Shown here: piece after piece, positions 12,307-25,500 of the stretch
Numbering within the stretch: the stretch's first letter is position 1
How the letters are laid out: every line of letters begins with the position of its first letter
Assembly: GCA_003344405.1 (NCBI GenBank)
Contig: NOWV01000062.1
Span: 62,001-126,000, forward strand
Reading direction: 5' to 3'
Length of the DNA: 64,000 bases
From: Trichoplax sp. H2
Taxonomy: Eukaryota > Placozoa > Uniplacotomia > Trichoplacea
The notes under the pieces: model-generated
What the model saw: the letters and a program-made list of their open reading frames with translations, nothing else
What the model was told of the DNA's origin: nothing
Database searches by the model: none
Translations under genes and position numbers: made by a program

Positions 12307-13964
12307 TCACGAAGAAAAATTTAAAAATTGAATAAGTTTAGTCGGTATTGGTAACTGGCTCATCCGATCTTCACTCTTCTTTACCAACTTTCGAATTTTT
12401 AAGCGACAAAAATTGATGAGTGACATCGGTATGTCTAAATAAGATAATAATGCACCGTATTGCCATACCTTAGTATGCTCACTAGACAATAACATACAAG
12501 CTAAAAATTTAAAACTACTTGAAAGATTGTTAAGAGAATTGAATACCTTCAGCATCATGTAATAGCTTTAAGGTTAGTGGATGGCTTGACGCTAAATTTG
12601 ATGGTCGCTTACCAAATTTATCCATACATTTGGGATCTGCACCCAATTCTAGGAGTAATACGATCGCATCATATGCCCCTATGCTAGCACTAACATGTAG
12701 CGGGGTTCTACCATGACAATCTGCAATATCGACAACTAAGTTGTATCGAAGTAGTAATTGAATGCACTCAATAGCACGGCTATCACAATTACTGCAAGTT
12801 AAATATAATGGAGTTCTATGAAGTTTATCGACAGCGTTAACATCGAATCCTTGTTTAAGTAAAATTTCCACACACTCTATATTACATTCTTCGCATGCAA
12901 GGTGAAGGGGGTTTTGTTTATTCGCATTATGGGTATTGAGTTTTGCTCCGGCTTGAATAAGTAATTGTAAGCAATCAGCTTGACCCTCTCTTGCGGCAAG
13001 CATTAATGGGGTATCGGGCGAGTTTGTTTCAATATTTGCACCAGCTTGGATTAAGATTCTACAATACGTATGATGACCAAATAAGAGTATTACTATAGAA
13101 TATTTTTCCATTTTGAAACTTTTCATACTGTATTTTAGTTTATTTATTTAATTATACCTATTATCGATAATACTAGACATAAAATATTCATTACCATTTT
13201 AAAAGTCCGTATTGAAAAGTTTTGTACTTTTCCAACAGGTGTCAATTGATGACTTTGTTATTATAACATAATTTTAGAATATCTCTTACTGCTTTCACTT
13301 TTTAGTGTCTTAATGCTGCATTAACCTTAATAGAGTAATATTTACACCTGATTGATGATTGGATGTACAGAATAGCTAGACTAATTATACAGTACAGTAA
13401 ATGCTATAGCATGACTAAATCCCAATCCTAAAAGCCTATTGAACTGTAGATTAAGCAAAAGTCTACCATATTCGATATTACTTTAAGGATACCGAAAAGA
13501 ACAGTTCTATGCGTACAGTTATTCTATACTACTTTCGATCGGATTAAGGAGGCATCTCACCTAACACATTCAGAATGGCCAGAAAAAGTAGCCACCCACA
13601 ACGGAGTCCATCCAGTCGAATTTTCTCGTATCCCTTCGGCACAAGCGCCCATTTGCAGTAAGTACTTTACAATTTCGAAATGGCCTTCTTTAGCTGCAAT
13701 CACTAAAGGAGTATTAGCAGCACCATCAGTAGTATTAATGTTAATGTGGAAATCTTGGCTATTTTTAGAGAGTATTCTTTGAACTTTTTGGATATCTCCT
13801 CGCCTGGATGATCGGATCAATGACGACTGTAATTTGTCGATCTTGGTAAATTTAAATCTATCGTCGTTTATATTTTGATAAATTAAATCATCATCTCGGT
13901 AATTATTCTCGTTATTTTCTTCACCGCTCTCGTTATCACTAGATAACGAGAGAGCACTGCCCAT
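12307..13964 (-). CDS. ankyrin repeat and SOCS box protein (ASB family)
   Basis: Likely substrate receptor of a Cullin-5/Elongin BC ubiquitin ligase. Three exons (13561-13964, 12547-13058, 12500-12307) join in frame to 369 residues. After an acidic, Ser-rich N-terminus come about six ankyrin repeats, with cores such as TPLVIAAKEGHFEIVKYLL, TPLMLAAREGQADCLQLLI, NPLHLACEECNIECVEILL and TPLHVSASIGAYDAIVLLL. The last exon is a SOCS box: SLINFCRLKI fits the BC-box pattern (S/T/P)LxxxCxxx(A/L/I), and LPIP fits the Cul5-box. The protein starts MGSALSLSS; glycine 2 followed by serines could be N-myristoylated (inference). The second intron (12501-12546) is only 46 nt. It converges with UQCRC2 and diverges from DHX40. 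Which vertebrate ASB it matches best cannot be decided by eye. Confidence 0.85.
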
Positions 13965-14876
13965 ATTTACAGTATTTGATTAGATTAGGGTGTTTCTGTT
14001 AGTTAATGAGATTGATGGTATCGCTAGGGTAAATACTGTAGGTATGGTAATTATTTAGACATTGCAATGCCTGAGAATAATCCGTTATATCGTATTCTTA
14101 TATTCAAGAGATATGCCATACAGAATCGAATTGTTGTGCTTCCGATTAAAAACGCTTATTTTGGATGCTGCACTCTTCAACGATGAACCTATAACAATAT
14201 TAACAACATAAATCAAATCGTTAATACTACTATAATCTGTCTAATGTACTTTGCGCTTGTGAACAAATCAATAAACCTCGTTCTACAGTATAATTAACTA
14301 TGATCGAGAAAAGAATTGTTGCCTAAAAGGAGAGAAACATAAATTGACGATGTCAATATCTTCATTGACTTACTTTGATATTAACTCGGCAGATTATGGC
14401 TAATATCCCTTAAGCAAGTTTGAATAGGTAGGAATTCATTCAGTTGTTATTTCAAGTCGTCAAAGCGTAGTACTGTAAAAAGAATTTAGTATCCAAGGTC
14501 GCTAAATTTAATTATCTATATATACATTTGTTCCCATCAGACCTTTCCAGGCTATGCAAATGCCTACTTTATATACTTTACATCGAGCAAAAGAGAGCAC
14601 TAGCTGGAATATGGATATACGTATATACAGTATACGTGTGTCTACAGCAGGAGAATTTTCTATAAGATGCACCTAAGTCAGTATTTAAACAGGAACTTGC
14701 TTTACAAATTGTCTCTTTCTACCTTATCATGCTTAATATGAATGAATAGTTAATCCAATACACGTAAAGAACGGGTTATGAGACAAAATCTACTAATTTA
14801 CGAGCGTTTCTTAGCAGATTGAGCATTTGATTTCTACCTTGAAGTATAGAAATATCGTCAAGTTGAAACTATCATA
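13965..14876. promoter_or_regulatory. divergent intergenic region, ASB-like gene / DHX40
   Basis: A 0.9-kb spacer between two genes transcribed away from each other, so it should hold both promoters. It contains several GTATATACAGTATAC-like palindromic words (about 14618-14636). It also holds a degenerate copy of a DHX40 coding segment at 14766-14822. No other gene is recognised. Confidence 0.5.
14766..14822 (+). pseudogene. duplicated fragment of DHX40 exon 1
   Basis: Translated in the matching frame this reads KERVMRQNLLIYERFLAD and then a stop. The DHX40 exon at 15039-15095 reads [18 protein letters not shown]. Nucleotides agree over most of the first 40 positions. It lies about 270 bp upstream of the true copy. 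It is either a relic of a local duplication or an alternative 5' exon. The stop after 18 codons and the absence of a following splice donor favour a relic. Confidence 0.6.
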
Positions 14877-17800
14877 ATGGCTCAGTTTGATTACTGTAAC
14901 ACACAGTGTTGTATCAACCTATTATCCAATTCAGTATACATGACATGCCCCTTTTCTATACTGTACTGCACTACTACAATCGCTCCTGCCCTAACTTTTG
15001 CTGCTCCATTTCTTGAACAGCTTACGGTAAATGCCAGCAAAGAACGAACTATGAAACAAAATCTGCCAATCTATAAATGTCTCAAGCAGATTCTTCAGAT
15101 CATCGACAATTCTAATCCCGTTGTTATTGTGGGTAGTACTGGAAGTGGTAAAACAACTCAACTACCACAGTATCTCCTTGAGAATGGTTATGGTCGCCAT
15201 GGTGTTATTGGAGTATCTCAGCCCAGACGGGTTGCAGCTATTTCAGTAGCTACAAGAGTTGCCGAAGAGATGAAATGTGATCTAGGTATCTCAGAGAGTG
15301 TAAAGGACTGTGTGCATCATTTTTAGAACTATCTTTCAGATCTGATGTTGTTAATTTCACTCTAATGCTTTACCTACATACGCATAAACTGTACGAGGTA
15401 GAGTAAAGATGATCTTTGCATGGATGTTATGATAGAGCAAATACAGTAGTCATACAATGACTACAGAGGGATAGCGTGTTATTAGACTAATGTATGTATC
15501 ATAAGATACCTACTCTTCCCTAAATCAGTCATACTGCATTAGTGGTGTTTAGTTAATGTAGTGAGATGGATTAAAACAGTAATTCCATGCTAAAATGGAG
15601 CAAATGGTTTAATTCGTATAGATAATACCTTAATTTCATTCATTCCACTTTATACCCTGGTGGAGGGCTGATACGTATCGGTTAATTTTGCTAATTCAAG
15701 TCCTACATTTTAAACTTATACAGCTGAATTTACGATCTTTGTAGGGTCTACCGTTGGTTATCAGGTTCGTTTTGATAATTGTACTTCAGATGAAACCAAG
15801 ATCAAGTATATGACAGATGGATGCTTGCTGCGCGAATTTCTTGATGATCGATATCTAAGCCGATACAGTGTCGTAATTCTAGATGAAGCTCATGAAAGAA
15901 GCCTAGATACGGTAAGATCCTGTACAACTTTGATCATAATGTTAATTTGCACTTAGCATAGGCTCAAACTTTTAATTAACTCCTCTTAAATTAGTTGTAT
16001 TGATTCGCTATGAAAGTTTGTTTTGAGCTATAATGTGGATCAAGCATAATTTATAAAGGATTTTTGATGATAACCCCAATCTTTTTATGATTAGAGTATA
16101 ATTTAATAAAATTTTTTTCATATTTCTGACAGGATATTCTGTTTGGCTTATCAAAAGCACTATTCTTGCGTACTGATGAAACAGATGAAGAATCGACCCC
16201 AAGTAAACGTAGCAATCCTCTTAAAGTGATCATCATGTCAGCGACCCTTAATTATCAGCAGTTCTCTGAATTTTTCAATAATTGTCCAGTATTTAATATA
16301 CCTGGACAAATCTATCCTGTTGAAGAAATTTATTGTAATTATATTACCGTTAAGAATGTAGATAATCCGGGTTACATATCAAAGGTAACTACGATTGCTC
16401 TTTGGCCTTTGCATTTTCGTAACTTGGTGACAAAATTTTAGCTATTGGTCCACATTAATAATTATACTCATTACGCCTTTCATGTATTTCTTTTCTAATT
16501 ATTAGGCTGTAGATACGGTTATGGACATCCATATGACTTGCCCTTCAGGCGATATTCTTGTTTTTCTGACTGGTCAAGCTGAAATTGAAAAAGTTTGTGA
16601 TATGTTGTATGCAAAGGCGGAAAATGTAAATTATCAATACGATGTTCAAGACGAACGCGTAAAGGCTATGCTAATTTTGCCTCTCTATGGATCAATGCAA
16701 ACAGGTAAAGAACTATTATTTTATTCTAAATACTGTAGCGTAACTTGCATGAAAATAGATGCGTAATATTTCTTCACAATAAACTAAGTATTGGGTATGT
16801 ATGTTGCATAGATTTGCAGCAGAGAGTGTTCGATGAATGTGAGACGTGGATACGTAAGATTATAATTGCTACTAATATTGCTGGAACATCACTTACTATT
16901 GATGGCATCAGGTATTTGAATAATAAAGATATTGAAACTGTAAAATGTAAGATGTGTTGGTCTACCTACATCTTTATATGCGCATCAAATAGAAGGTTAT
17001 TGCATGATATTAATCTTCATTGTATTCAATTATGTAAACTGCGTTGGATGAAAGATATATCGTTGATAGCGGCTTTGTTAAGCAATTGTCTTATAATGCA
17101 TCTAACGGTATGGAGAGTCTGGAAGTAGTACTAATTTCAAGGTATACAGATTAAGATGTCGCAAATTTTGACAATAAAAATAGTCATCCTATGTTTTTGA
17201 TCAGTTAATTACCTGTATTTTTCGATAAAATTATTTAGCCTAAATAATTTCGCACACCAAAGGCTTGTAAACTAGTTATACATTGTAGGAAATTGTTTTA
17301 GTAATACTTTTATGAATGTGTATATTGCACGCTATTGGGATTTCTACAGTTTTCTGTGGCTACAATAGTTGAACTGTATTTTTGGCATTTTCAAATTTTA
17401 TAGATCTGAAGCGGACCAACGAAAAGGGAGGGCTGGAAGAACTTCGTCCGGAAAGTGCTACAGACTGTACTCAAAGTATAAAAATAAGGAAAATTAATAA
17501 TTTGCTATAGAATATATATATACACTGATGATTACACCTGTCGAAGGTTATGTGATGTTACAATGTACTGTCTACGCACATTTAATGCCTTAAATATATC
17601 TATTGTCAGATTTTTTGTTATAGGTCATACTGTAGAGCGAGAATACATATTAACCTATGCTTACATAATGATCATTTTAATCAAGTTGTTTTATTTCATA
17701 TCATTAACTAGAGATGTATATGAAAAGGTTATGAAAAAAGATACCATCCCGGAAATTCAGCGTGCAAACTTAAGCAAAGTTGTTCTAAGCTTAAAATGCA

Positions 17801-19542
17801 TGAATATAAATAATGTTCTTCACTTTCATTACCTTGATCCACCTAGTGAGCGCTTGCTTTTGCGGGCACTATGGCAATTATATGTAATTGGAGCTATCAA
17901 TAAGTATGTATTGCGATAGTAGCTGTAAGAGCATAATATTGATTACGAATAAGGAGTAGATATGTGGTCAATATAAGGTAATTCGGTTTTTCATGCTAAT
18001 TAGAGAAGGGTATGTGACCGAGAGTGGAAGAAAAATTATTCAGTTTCCAGTTACACCAAATTTAGCTAAGGCGCTTGTAGAATCATGGAAATATAACTGT
18101 TGCGACTACCTTCTACCTATAGCAGCAATGCTGTCTGTAGAAAATGTATTCGTTAAACCAGGTATTAAGTCTAGTCGACAAAATTTTCAAAATATTTTTG
18201 TTTTAAAAGCTAGAGTAAACCGTTATTGAATACTAGGACGAGAAGATAGGATGGAAGAGGCTAACAATGCTCATACAACGCTGGCAGATTTGACTGGTGG
18301 AAAAAATGATTTTGCAACTTTACTTTCTGTATATAGTAGCTATCATGATAGGTATGACTATCACTTATCTTATTCCCTTCTTTATTCATTCTTTGAATAT
18401 TTTAATTGCTATTACTGTATAATTTTTATAATTTGTAAACTTAATGATTGCCAGTACTTCGCCTTCGAGATGGTGTAAAGATAACTATATTCACATGCGA
18501 GCTTTGAAAACTGCTACTTCTATCCATAAACAGTTACGGCGAATACTTACAACGATTATGCAGGTAAAAAGTTATTGACTGTTTTAGATTACTTACTCTA
18601 CTGTTGTATTTTCATACCTTATTTACAATTAATCATAACTCTTTTTGGACTAGTGGGTAAAAATTTAACGAAAGTATTTTATTGAAATTATAACATAGAC
18701 GGAAGAAAATCAACCAAACCTTTCATCACAAGGGAAATCTAATGAACGACTTCGTCGTTGTTTATGCGCTGGCTATTTCTGCAATATTGCGAGAAAGTAC
18801 TTCAACTGTTGTTATTAAGGATATATTAACTTTCGTTTGTCTCTCTACAGAAGATCACTGTAGCTATTTACGCAACATTATTATCTCTATGATTACAGAT
18901 GTGAGGTTGGTCGTAGCTTTCGCACCATGGATGGTCATGGCACCGTTATTTCTATACATCCGTCATCAGCGGTATGTCATGACGATAGTTTTAACTCGTA
19001 TAAAACTTATTGCAAATAAAATGGCTGGCAGAACTCGTATAGATATAGTTGGGCTTCATTTTTGATTTTTATTTATAACATTTTATATGATTAGCTTCAC
19101 GGCAAGGAAGATATGCTTGATTGGATAATATTTCATGAAATAGTATGTACTAGTAGAGTTTACGTCAGGATAGTTTGTCCGGTGAAACACGAATGGGTGA
19201 AAGATTGGCTACCGAGGTTGCACGATGTTGATCCATACGCCTTGAGTCAATGTCTAACAATGGCCAACAATAGCCAATCTGTGACTGTAACTGATAATAC
19301 CAACTCCACTCAGAATGATTCATCTGGTATTTGAATGCTCCGTATTTTTGTTGCAACTTTTAAAAATTATGAATACTTTATGCACTGTGTGATATTTGAT
19401 GTCGGTTAGTGTAAAGTAATTATTATTTCAATCTATAGACTTTTTACATGAAGAGATCAAGAAGTTGCAACGTAGAAATACTGGTGAATCAGTTATGGAA
19501 GCTAGAGAGCGTTATTTAAAGAGAATGAAAGCAAAGAAATAA
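14877..19542 (+). CDS. DHX40: DEAH-box RNA helicase DHX40
   Basis: Probable ATP-dependent RNA helicase. Fifteen exons keep frame: 14877-15285, 15745-15911, 16133-16384, 16506-16704, 16812-16911, 17055-17141, 17404-17475, 17712-17903, 18004-18161, 18237-18351, 18455-18563, 18699-18796, 18899-18971, 19095-19326 and 19439-19542. They give 788 residues (human about 780). Helicase motifs appear in order: GSTGSGKT (I), [10 protein letters not shown] (Ia), DEAHERS (II), SAT (III), [10 protein letters not shown] (IV), [15 protein letters not shown] (V) and QRKGRAGRT (VI). DHX40-specific segments follow: [10 protein letters not shown], the TMDGHGT region, [10 protein letters not shown] and a charged C-terminus near [10 protein letters not shown]. 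The start is uncertain: the first 58 residues are unlike a helicase N-terminus, and the in-frame ATG at 15051 is an equally good candidate. Confidence 0.93.
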
Positions 19543-20511
19543 CGCGACAACTGCATACAAGCATGTGCTGTGTTATTAATAATTAATTAACGCGATTGCT
19601 ATAAGCAAATTTAAAGAAAACTACAGTCCATACCTGATGGTAATACTGTAGTATTATACAGTGGTATACTCATGAGAATATTTTAACAGGATTTATTGAT
19701 AAATATAGTATTTTAGACAGCAATTGATTACGTTATGTTGTGTTAATATTTCTTCATGATGAAATACCCATCTCATTCCAGCCAGTAAATACGAATAAAC
19801 AAATGGCGTGATGTCGTGTAAAAAGATGAATACTGCATGCTGTACTATATCTGTACAATTGTGCTTCATAACATATATAATAATGTATTTATACATGCGT
19901 TTGTATATAAATGTTGACATTATGCAGTCAATGACTTTATGGGCATGCTGTACCAACTGACTGTATGTTTAAATTGATGTACTCTTATACTAGTATGTGT
20001 TCTATGAATAGGCAGCACAGACTATTTAATTAACGAATTAATTTTTATTTTCTCTCTCTATATTGTTAGCGGAGTACTTCGGTATAAACATTCTTAAAAG
20101 GAGAAAGATTAATTAATTAGCTGGTTATTATTAGTCAGACTGACGTTCTACTATACAGTAGCTGTACGTAAGTTGCTTGAAGTTTAACGCTGGGTCTATC
20201 CTCGTTTGGTGTTTAGCCCGATGTTTAATTCTAGTGACATCTATGATTGTATCGAATAATGATAACTATGATAGTAAAAGTGATTGAGGTGAAGACTGCT
20301 TGTTTCTTATTGATCAATTATAATTATTAAAAATTACTTGTAACATGAAGATGAAATATTAAAAAATCCAGTCGACACTACAGTCTTGTGTATTTACTCG
20401 TATACTTGAACCTTTGATTTCAATTTTGATTGATTTTCTCTATCGTTTGCTCAACAATAGTAGTACACGATGAAAAGTATGGTATTACTTTAAAATATAT
20501 GACTTACTATA
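19543..20511. other. intergenic, nothing recognised
   Basis: AT-rich spacer following DHX40. There is no exon-like conserved segment, no tRNA and no tandem repeat. Some palindromic words with TACAGTA occur. Confidence 0.5.
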
Positions 20512-20579
20512 AGAACTTCTAATATCCGGAGTCGTCTCCATATTAACCTATCCATATGACTCCGGATATTAGAGGTTCT
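20512..20579. repeat. inverted repeat, 22-bp arms
   Basis: The left arm (20512-20533) and right arm (20558-20579) are reverse complements at 21 of 22 positions, with a core of AATATCCGGAGTC and a spacer of 24 bp. The structure directly abuts the first unit of the 136-bp array. It could form a stable hairpin or be the remains of a small palindromic mobile element. No target-site duplication was found by eye. Confidence 0.9.
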
Positions 20580-21395
20580 ACTTAGACACCTAGTTATCGT
20601 GAATTGCAAATGTATGAAATAAGCTACAGTCTATGAGTAGAAATTGTATGAAGCGATTGCTAGTCACTTTTCAAGTTAGTTTGGCTGATAAAAATTGTAA
20701 TTAGAAATATAATTGACTTCGACACCTAGTTATCGTGAATTACAAATGTATGAAATAAGCTACAGTCTATGAGTAGAAATTATATGAAGCGATTGCTAGT
20801 CACTGTTCAAGTTAGTTTGGCTAATAAAAGTTGTAATTAGAAATACAATTGACTTCGACACCTAGTTATCGTAAATTACAAATGTATGAAATAAGCTACA
20901 GTCTACGAGTAGAATTGTATGAAGCAATTGCTAGTCACTGTTCAAGTTAGTTTGGCTAATAAAAGTTGTAATTAGAAATATAATTGACTTCGACACCTAG
21001 TTATCGTGAATTACAAATGTATGAAATAAGCTACAGTCTACGAGTAGAAATTGTATCAAGCGATTGCTAGTCACTTTTCTAGTTAGTTTGGCTAATAAAA
21101 GTTGTAATTAGAAATATAATTGACTTCGACACCTAGTTATCGTGAATTGCAAATGTAAATGAAATAAGCTACAGTCTATGAGTAGAATTGTATGAAGCGA
21201 TTGCTAGTCACTTTTCAAGTTAGTTTGGCTAATAAAAGTTGTAATTAGAAATACAATTGACTTCGACACCTAGTTATCGTGAATTGCAAATGTATGAAAT
21301 AAGCTACAGTCTACGAGTAGAAATTGTATGAAGCGATTGCTAGTCACTTTTCTAGTTAGTTTGGCTAATAAAAGTTGTAATTAGAAATAGAATTG
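20580..21395. repeat. six tandem copies of a 136-bp unit
   Basis: Units begin at about 20580, 20715, 20851, 20986, 21122 and 21259 with the word GACACCTAGTTATCGT. They run through AAATGTATGAAATAAGCTAC and TTGCTAGTCACT to AATAAAAGTTGTAATTAG. Copies differ by only a few substitutions and 1-3 bp indels, so the array is young. There is no open reading frame along the array. Units are far too long and lack the repeat/spacer pattern of a CRISPR. Confidence 0.95.
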
Positions 21396-22583
21396 AAATA
21401 TAATCTAAATATAATAAAAGTTCTAAGTTGTAATTAGAAATATAATTGAATAATTTTGTTGATTTAATTACAGTATAATACTAGCCTAACTATGCACTTG
21501 AATTTTATGCAAATTCAGCTCATTGATTTGATTCTATTGTATAGGAAATTTTCAAAAAATAATTTCTAATTCTGGAAATTAAATTGAATTAAATCCCAAT
21601 TAAATTGCTACTTATTGTGATGGACCGCTAGAGGTATCTACCAGTCCATGATTAAAAAACTGCAATAGTCCGTAAGCTGCACGTCCGCCTGTCTGTAGGA
21701 TTGGATGTACTGTGTATAATGATGTCACCTCTGATCATTTTTTTGGCTACCGTATTACAGTAGACAGTAGGCATCCCTTTTGACCACGTCCTGTTCAGCC
21801 ATTATTTTTGCTAACTCTCCTGACTGAGTAATGGTATACTATCAAAAGTAATGTCACCAATGATCCTGGATCCATTGCAGCCTTCACTCGGCTACAGTCC
21901 TTTTAGTCAACCACAATACTTTACACTGTAAGTGCCAAGCTGCAGTACGGTACGGTACTGGTCCGTGCTGTACCGGTACGGTACCGGAAGGGGAGGCAAC
22001 ATGGCTGGTCAGCCTACTTTCCCCTCGTCCATTTTCCATACTCAAGCTGTCAAGTGCAAGCACTGTATGGACACTATAGTCTATCCAGGCCAAGCCTCGA
22101 TGGCGGCGCTGACTAATGCCGCTTGCTGCTTTGCTCTTCTCTATATAAAGAAAGCGTGCTAATGGTTAGGAGAATATTGGAATAAATGATGTATATCCAG
22201 CGCAAACTACTGTAAGGTAGAAAGATTAGGATCGATTTTTCACTAGAGAAGAAGTAGGCGTTAGTGGAAAGCATCGAAGAAGGAGAAGGAGAAGGAGTAG
22301 GATAAGGCCGTAGGTAGATCGCCAGACCGATGTGGTAGAGACAACGACGATTGGGTTATCACTATCGATTTTGTTGTTGAGATCGATTTTAGCTTTTGGG
22401 GAAAATTGACTTGGATGGGATTACGCCTATGTTGCAGTGAACAGCTCAGCAAGATCTGGAGTAGCTTTCTTGTCGGCTGATTGGGATCGTATTCTACCAT
22501 CGTTGGTGTTGCTTGTCTCATTTTCTCATCATTCTATTGGACTTGATCGTTTTTCCTCCATCATTCTTGACTTCATTAGCGAG
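21396..22583. promoter_or_regulatory. upstream region of cytohesin
   Basis: The stretch to 22583 leads up to the proposed first cytohesin exon. It includes a cluster of palindromic words built on GGTACGGTACCGG at about 21950-21990 and a purine run of GAAGGAGAAGG type at 22275-22300. No other gene was recognised. A promoter function is inferred from position. Confidence 0.4.
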
Positions 22584-25500
22584 ATGACGGAGACCGTAAC
22601 CGTGGTAACTACAGCCGTCAACGGCGATTCGCAACGAGTTTTAGGCAAGTACTGCATAAACTTCATCAAGGAAAGAAATCAACAACCCTAATCAGCTTTT
22701 GATCATCATCCTAGACTAACTTACCTTTAGTCAACTTGTTCTAGCGGATGCTTACGATCATCAGTGATAGTAGAAGTAGTGGAAGAGTCGTTTTGATAAA
22801 ACAAGTTGGCCAAGTCTAGCAATCTCATTCCATTCGTATTGCATTGGATCGTACTGTTAACAGTCTTCTTTTAATCAAGGTTGATTTCTCGTCTACAAAT
22901 TGAATTAATGAAGTCGACTACCTTACTGTAGGTTAAACATTCCTTGATGACTGCCAAGGGGTGGTATGGATCAAGGAAAATAGCTTATCAAAAGTCCAGC
23001 GATCTTTTTTTATTAGTTACTGGATTGTATTTGATCGTACTTCGTCTTCGTTTAATGAGGATTCATTTCTCGCCTACAAATTAAATTGAGTTAAGTAATA
23101 GACTAGCATGCCTTCGTAATCTGTTTAGACAGTGGCATAGGCATTCCTTGATGAGTGCCAAGAGTAGGAGAAGAGTTGTTTTTCTTCATCAAAATAAGTT
23201 GTCAAAGTCCAGCCATCTCATTCTATTTGTATTGGATTGCATTTTATCCTATTTTCGTCTTTCTTTCATGAACCTTGATTTCTCGTCCTATAAACTAAAT
23301 GGATAACGTAGACATGCCTTACTCTAGGATAGGCATTCCATGATGAATGCCTATCCTAGCAATGATGGAGAAAACAAGTTGTTCAATATTGAACCTTCTC
23401 ATTAGATTAGGATTTCATTGCATTTTGTCGTCGTACTTTCGCCTTTGTTTGATTAGGATTGATAGCTCACCTATATGTTGAATTGAATTTATAAAGTAGC
23501 CGACTACAGTAACATAGACATTCCTTGATGAATGCCAAGGAGTCGTGGAACTGTGTGTATTGATGAAGAAAAAACAAGTTGTCAAAGCCCAACGAACTCA
23601 TTCCATTCGTATTGGATTGCATTTTGTCGTACTTTCGCCTTCGTTTAATTCAGGTTGATTTCTCGTCTATAAATTACATTTATAAAGTAGTAGACGAATA
23701 TGCCTTCGTAATCTGCTTTACAGTAGCATAGGTATTGCTTGATCAGTGCCAAAGAATAGTGAAAGAGTTGTATTGATGAAGAAAAACAAGTTGTCAAAGT
23801 CCTACAATCTCATTCGATTAATAACATGACATTAAAGAGGCAATTTATAATACAGTTCTTTCGTCTTCGTTAAAGGTTAATTTCTCGACTATATAGTTGA
23901 ATTTATAAAGTAATAGTAGACTAATATGCCTTAGTAAACGCGTTTTAGCTTATGGATATCACGATCACGGTCAGGTAGAGTGGAAGAATGGTATTGATAA
24001 AGAAAGAGACGTAGTCAAAATCTAGCCATTTCAAGCAAGTTAAAGAGGCATTGAGTTGTACTTTTGCCTCCGTGATTTCTTGCCTACAAATTGAATTTTT
24101 AAATTAGCAGATTAACATGCCTTAGTGAACTAGTCATAGCTAATATATGCAACGATCAATATCAACCGATCATTATTAGATTTGAAGAGTCATTTTGGAA
24201 TACTTTTATCTTCACTTACGTTGATTTTTCGTCTCCTAATTGAAGTAATGAAGTAGTAGACTAGCTTAGCTTAGTTGACTTGCAATAATTGATCTATTCA
24301 TATCATCAATACTTTAGAGAAGACTAGAAATAGTTATAGCTATTGATAGAAAAAAGGACGTTGTGAAGGTCTAGCAATCTCGTCTGGTTGTTATTGAATT
24401 GAGGAGACATTGAGTACTATATTCGTTCTCTACTTGGATTGAGTTCTCCTTTTATAAAATTGAATTGAAAATTGGAGTTAAAACGATATTAACAGTAACT
24501 CTCCAATCGTGATTATAAAGTAACTCTGGTACCTCGTAAATAGAAATACTAATGGACGATAATCGTTATGATGTTCATCGTTGGCAATTTATTATTATGG
24601 AGATCGATACTATATAGTAGAGGATAAATGTCTAGAGTCTAGTGATGGTTTTAATGTATCTGATATCAGCTACTTATTCAATTTGGTTATTCAAACACTT
24701 GTGTTAGTATTTTTTCTCTCATTTTTTGCACCCCTTTCGCTTAGTCATAACTTCAGTTATCTTCTCGTCAAGATTTCAGTCGATTCTTGAATAGTTTGTT
24801 TCCCCTTAATACAGATTTTCAATAGATGGGTCGTAAATCAGAATAGAAGGAGTGGTAAACTAGAAGTCAGGATAAGTTAGTCTACTGTCGAAATAGAAGA
24901 AGGATCATGTTGATTCTGAGGGAAAAAATGGCGTGCGTGTAGTTCAACTTAATTTCTTTGTCAATACTTGTTATTTAAAGCTGTTATCAATTCATTGTTC
25001 GATTTTATTTATATTATCATTATTTTCCTATTTTATACAACATGTAGAATTAGATGACAAGGATAAGAGATTGTTAGAACATATTCACAAATTAAAGGCT
25101 AAATTAGAGAAAGAAATTCAGGTAAGATTCCATAATTATTTTCCCACTGTGTATTGACCGATTGATTTGCGTTATAGTCATATCAAAGTAGTTTTGATTT
25201 GGTCATTTTTACCGATTGGTGTAATCGCCTTTTTGTTTAAGATACTTGTGTACGATATTATATCCCTAATTTCGGATAGACTGTATTCACTACCATGGAC
25301 TACTCAATCTACGTAGTGGTCTTATGTCGCAATTTATTATTACGTTGATTACAGTAGTGTATATTTAGTTTTCGTTGCTATTCGAAACAGCACTAGCTAT
25401 CTTGATTGAAGATTGTTATCGTAAAGAAAGGCAACTATCTTAAGAATTTCATTGATTAATTTAGTAACACTATCGTACACATGGAATGCGTTAACACATG

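Noticed and set aside
20580-21395. CRISPR-like appearance of regular repeats
   Set aside because: Units of 136 bp are contiguous, with no unique spacers, and lie in a eukaryotic genome.
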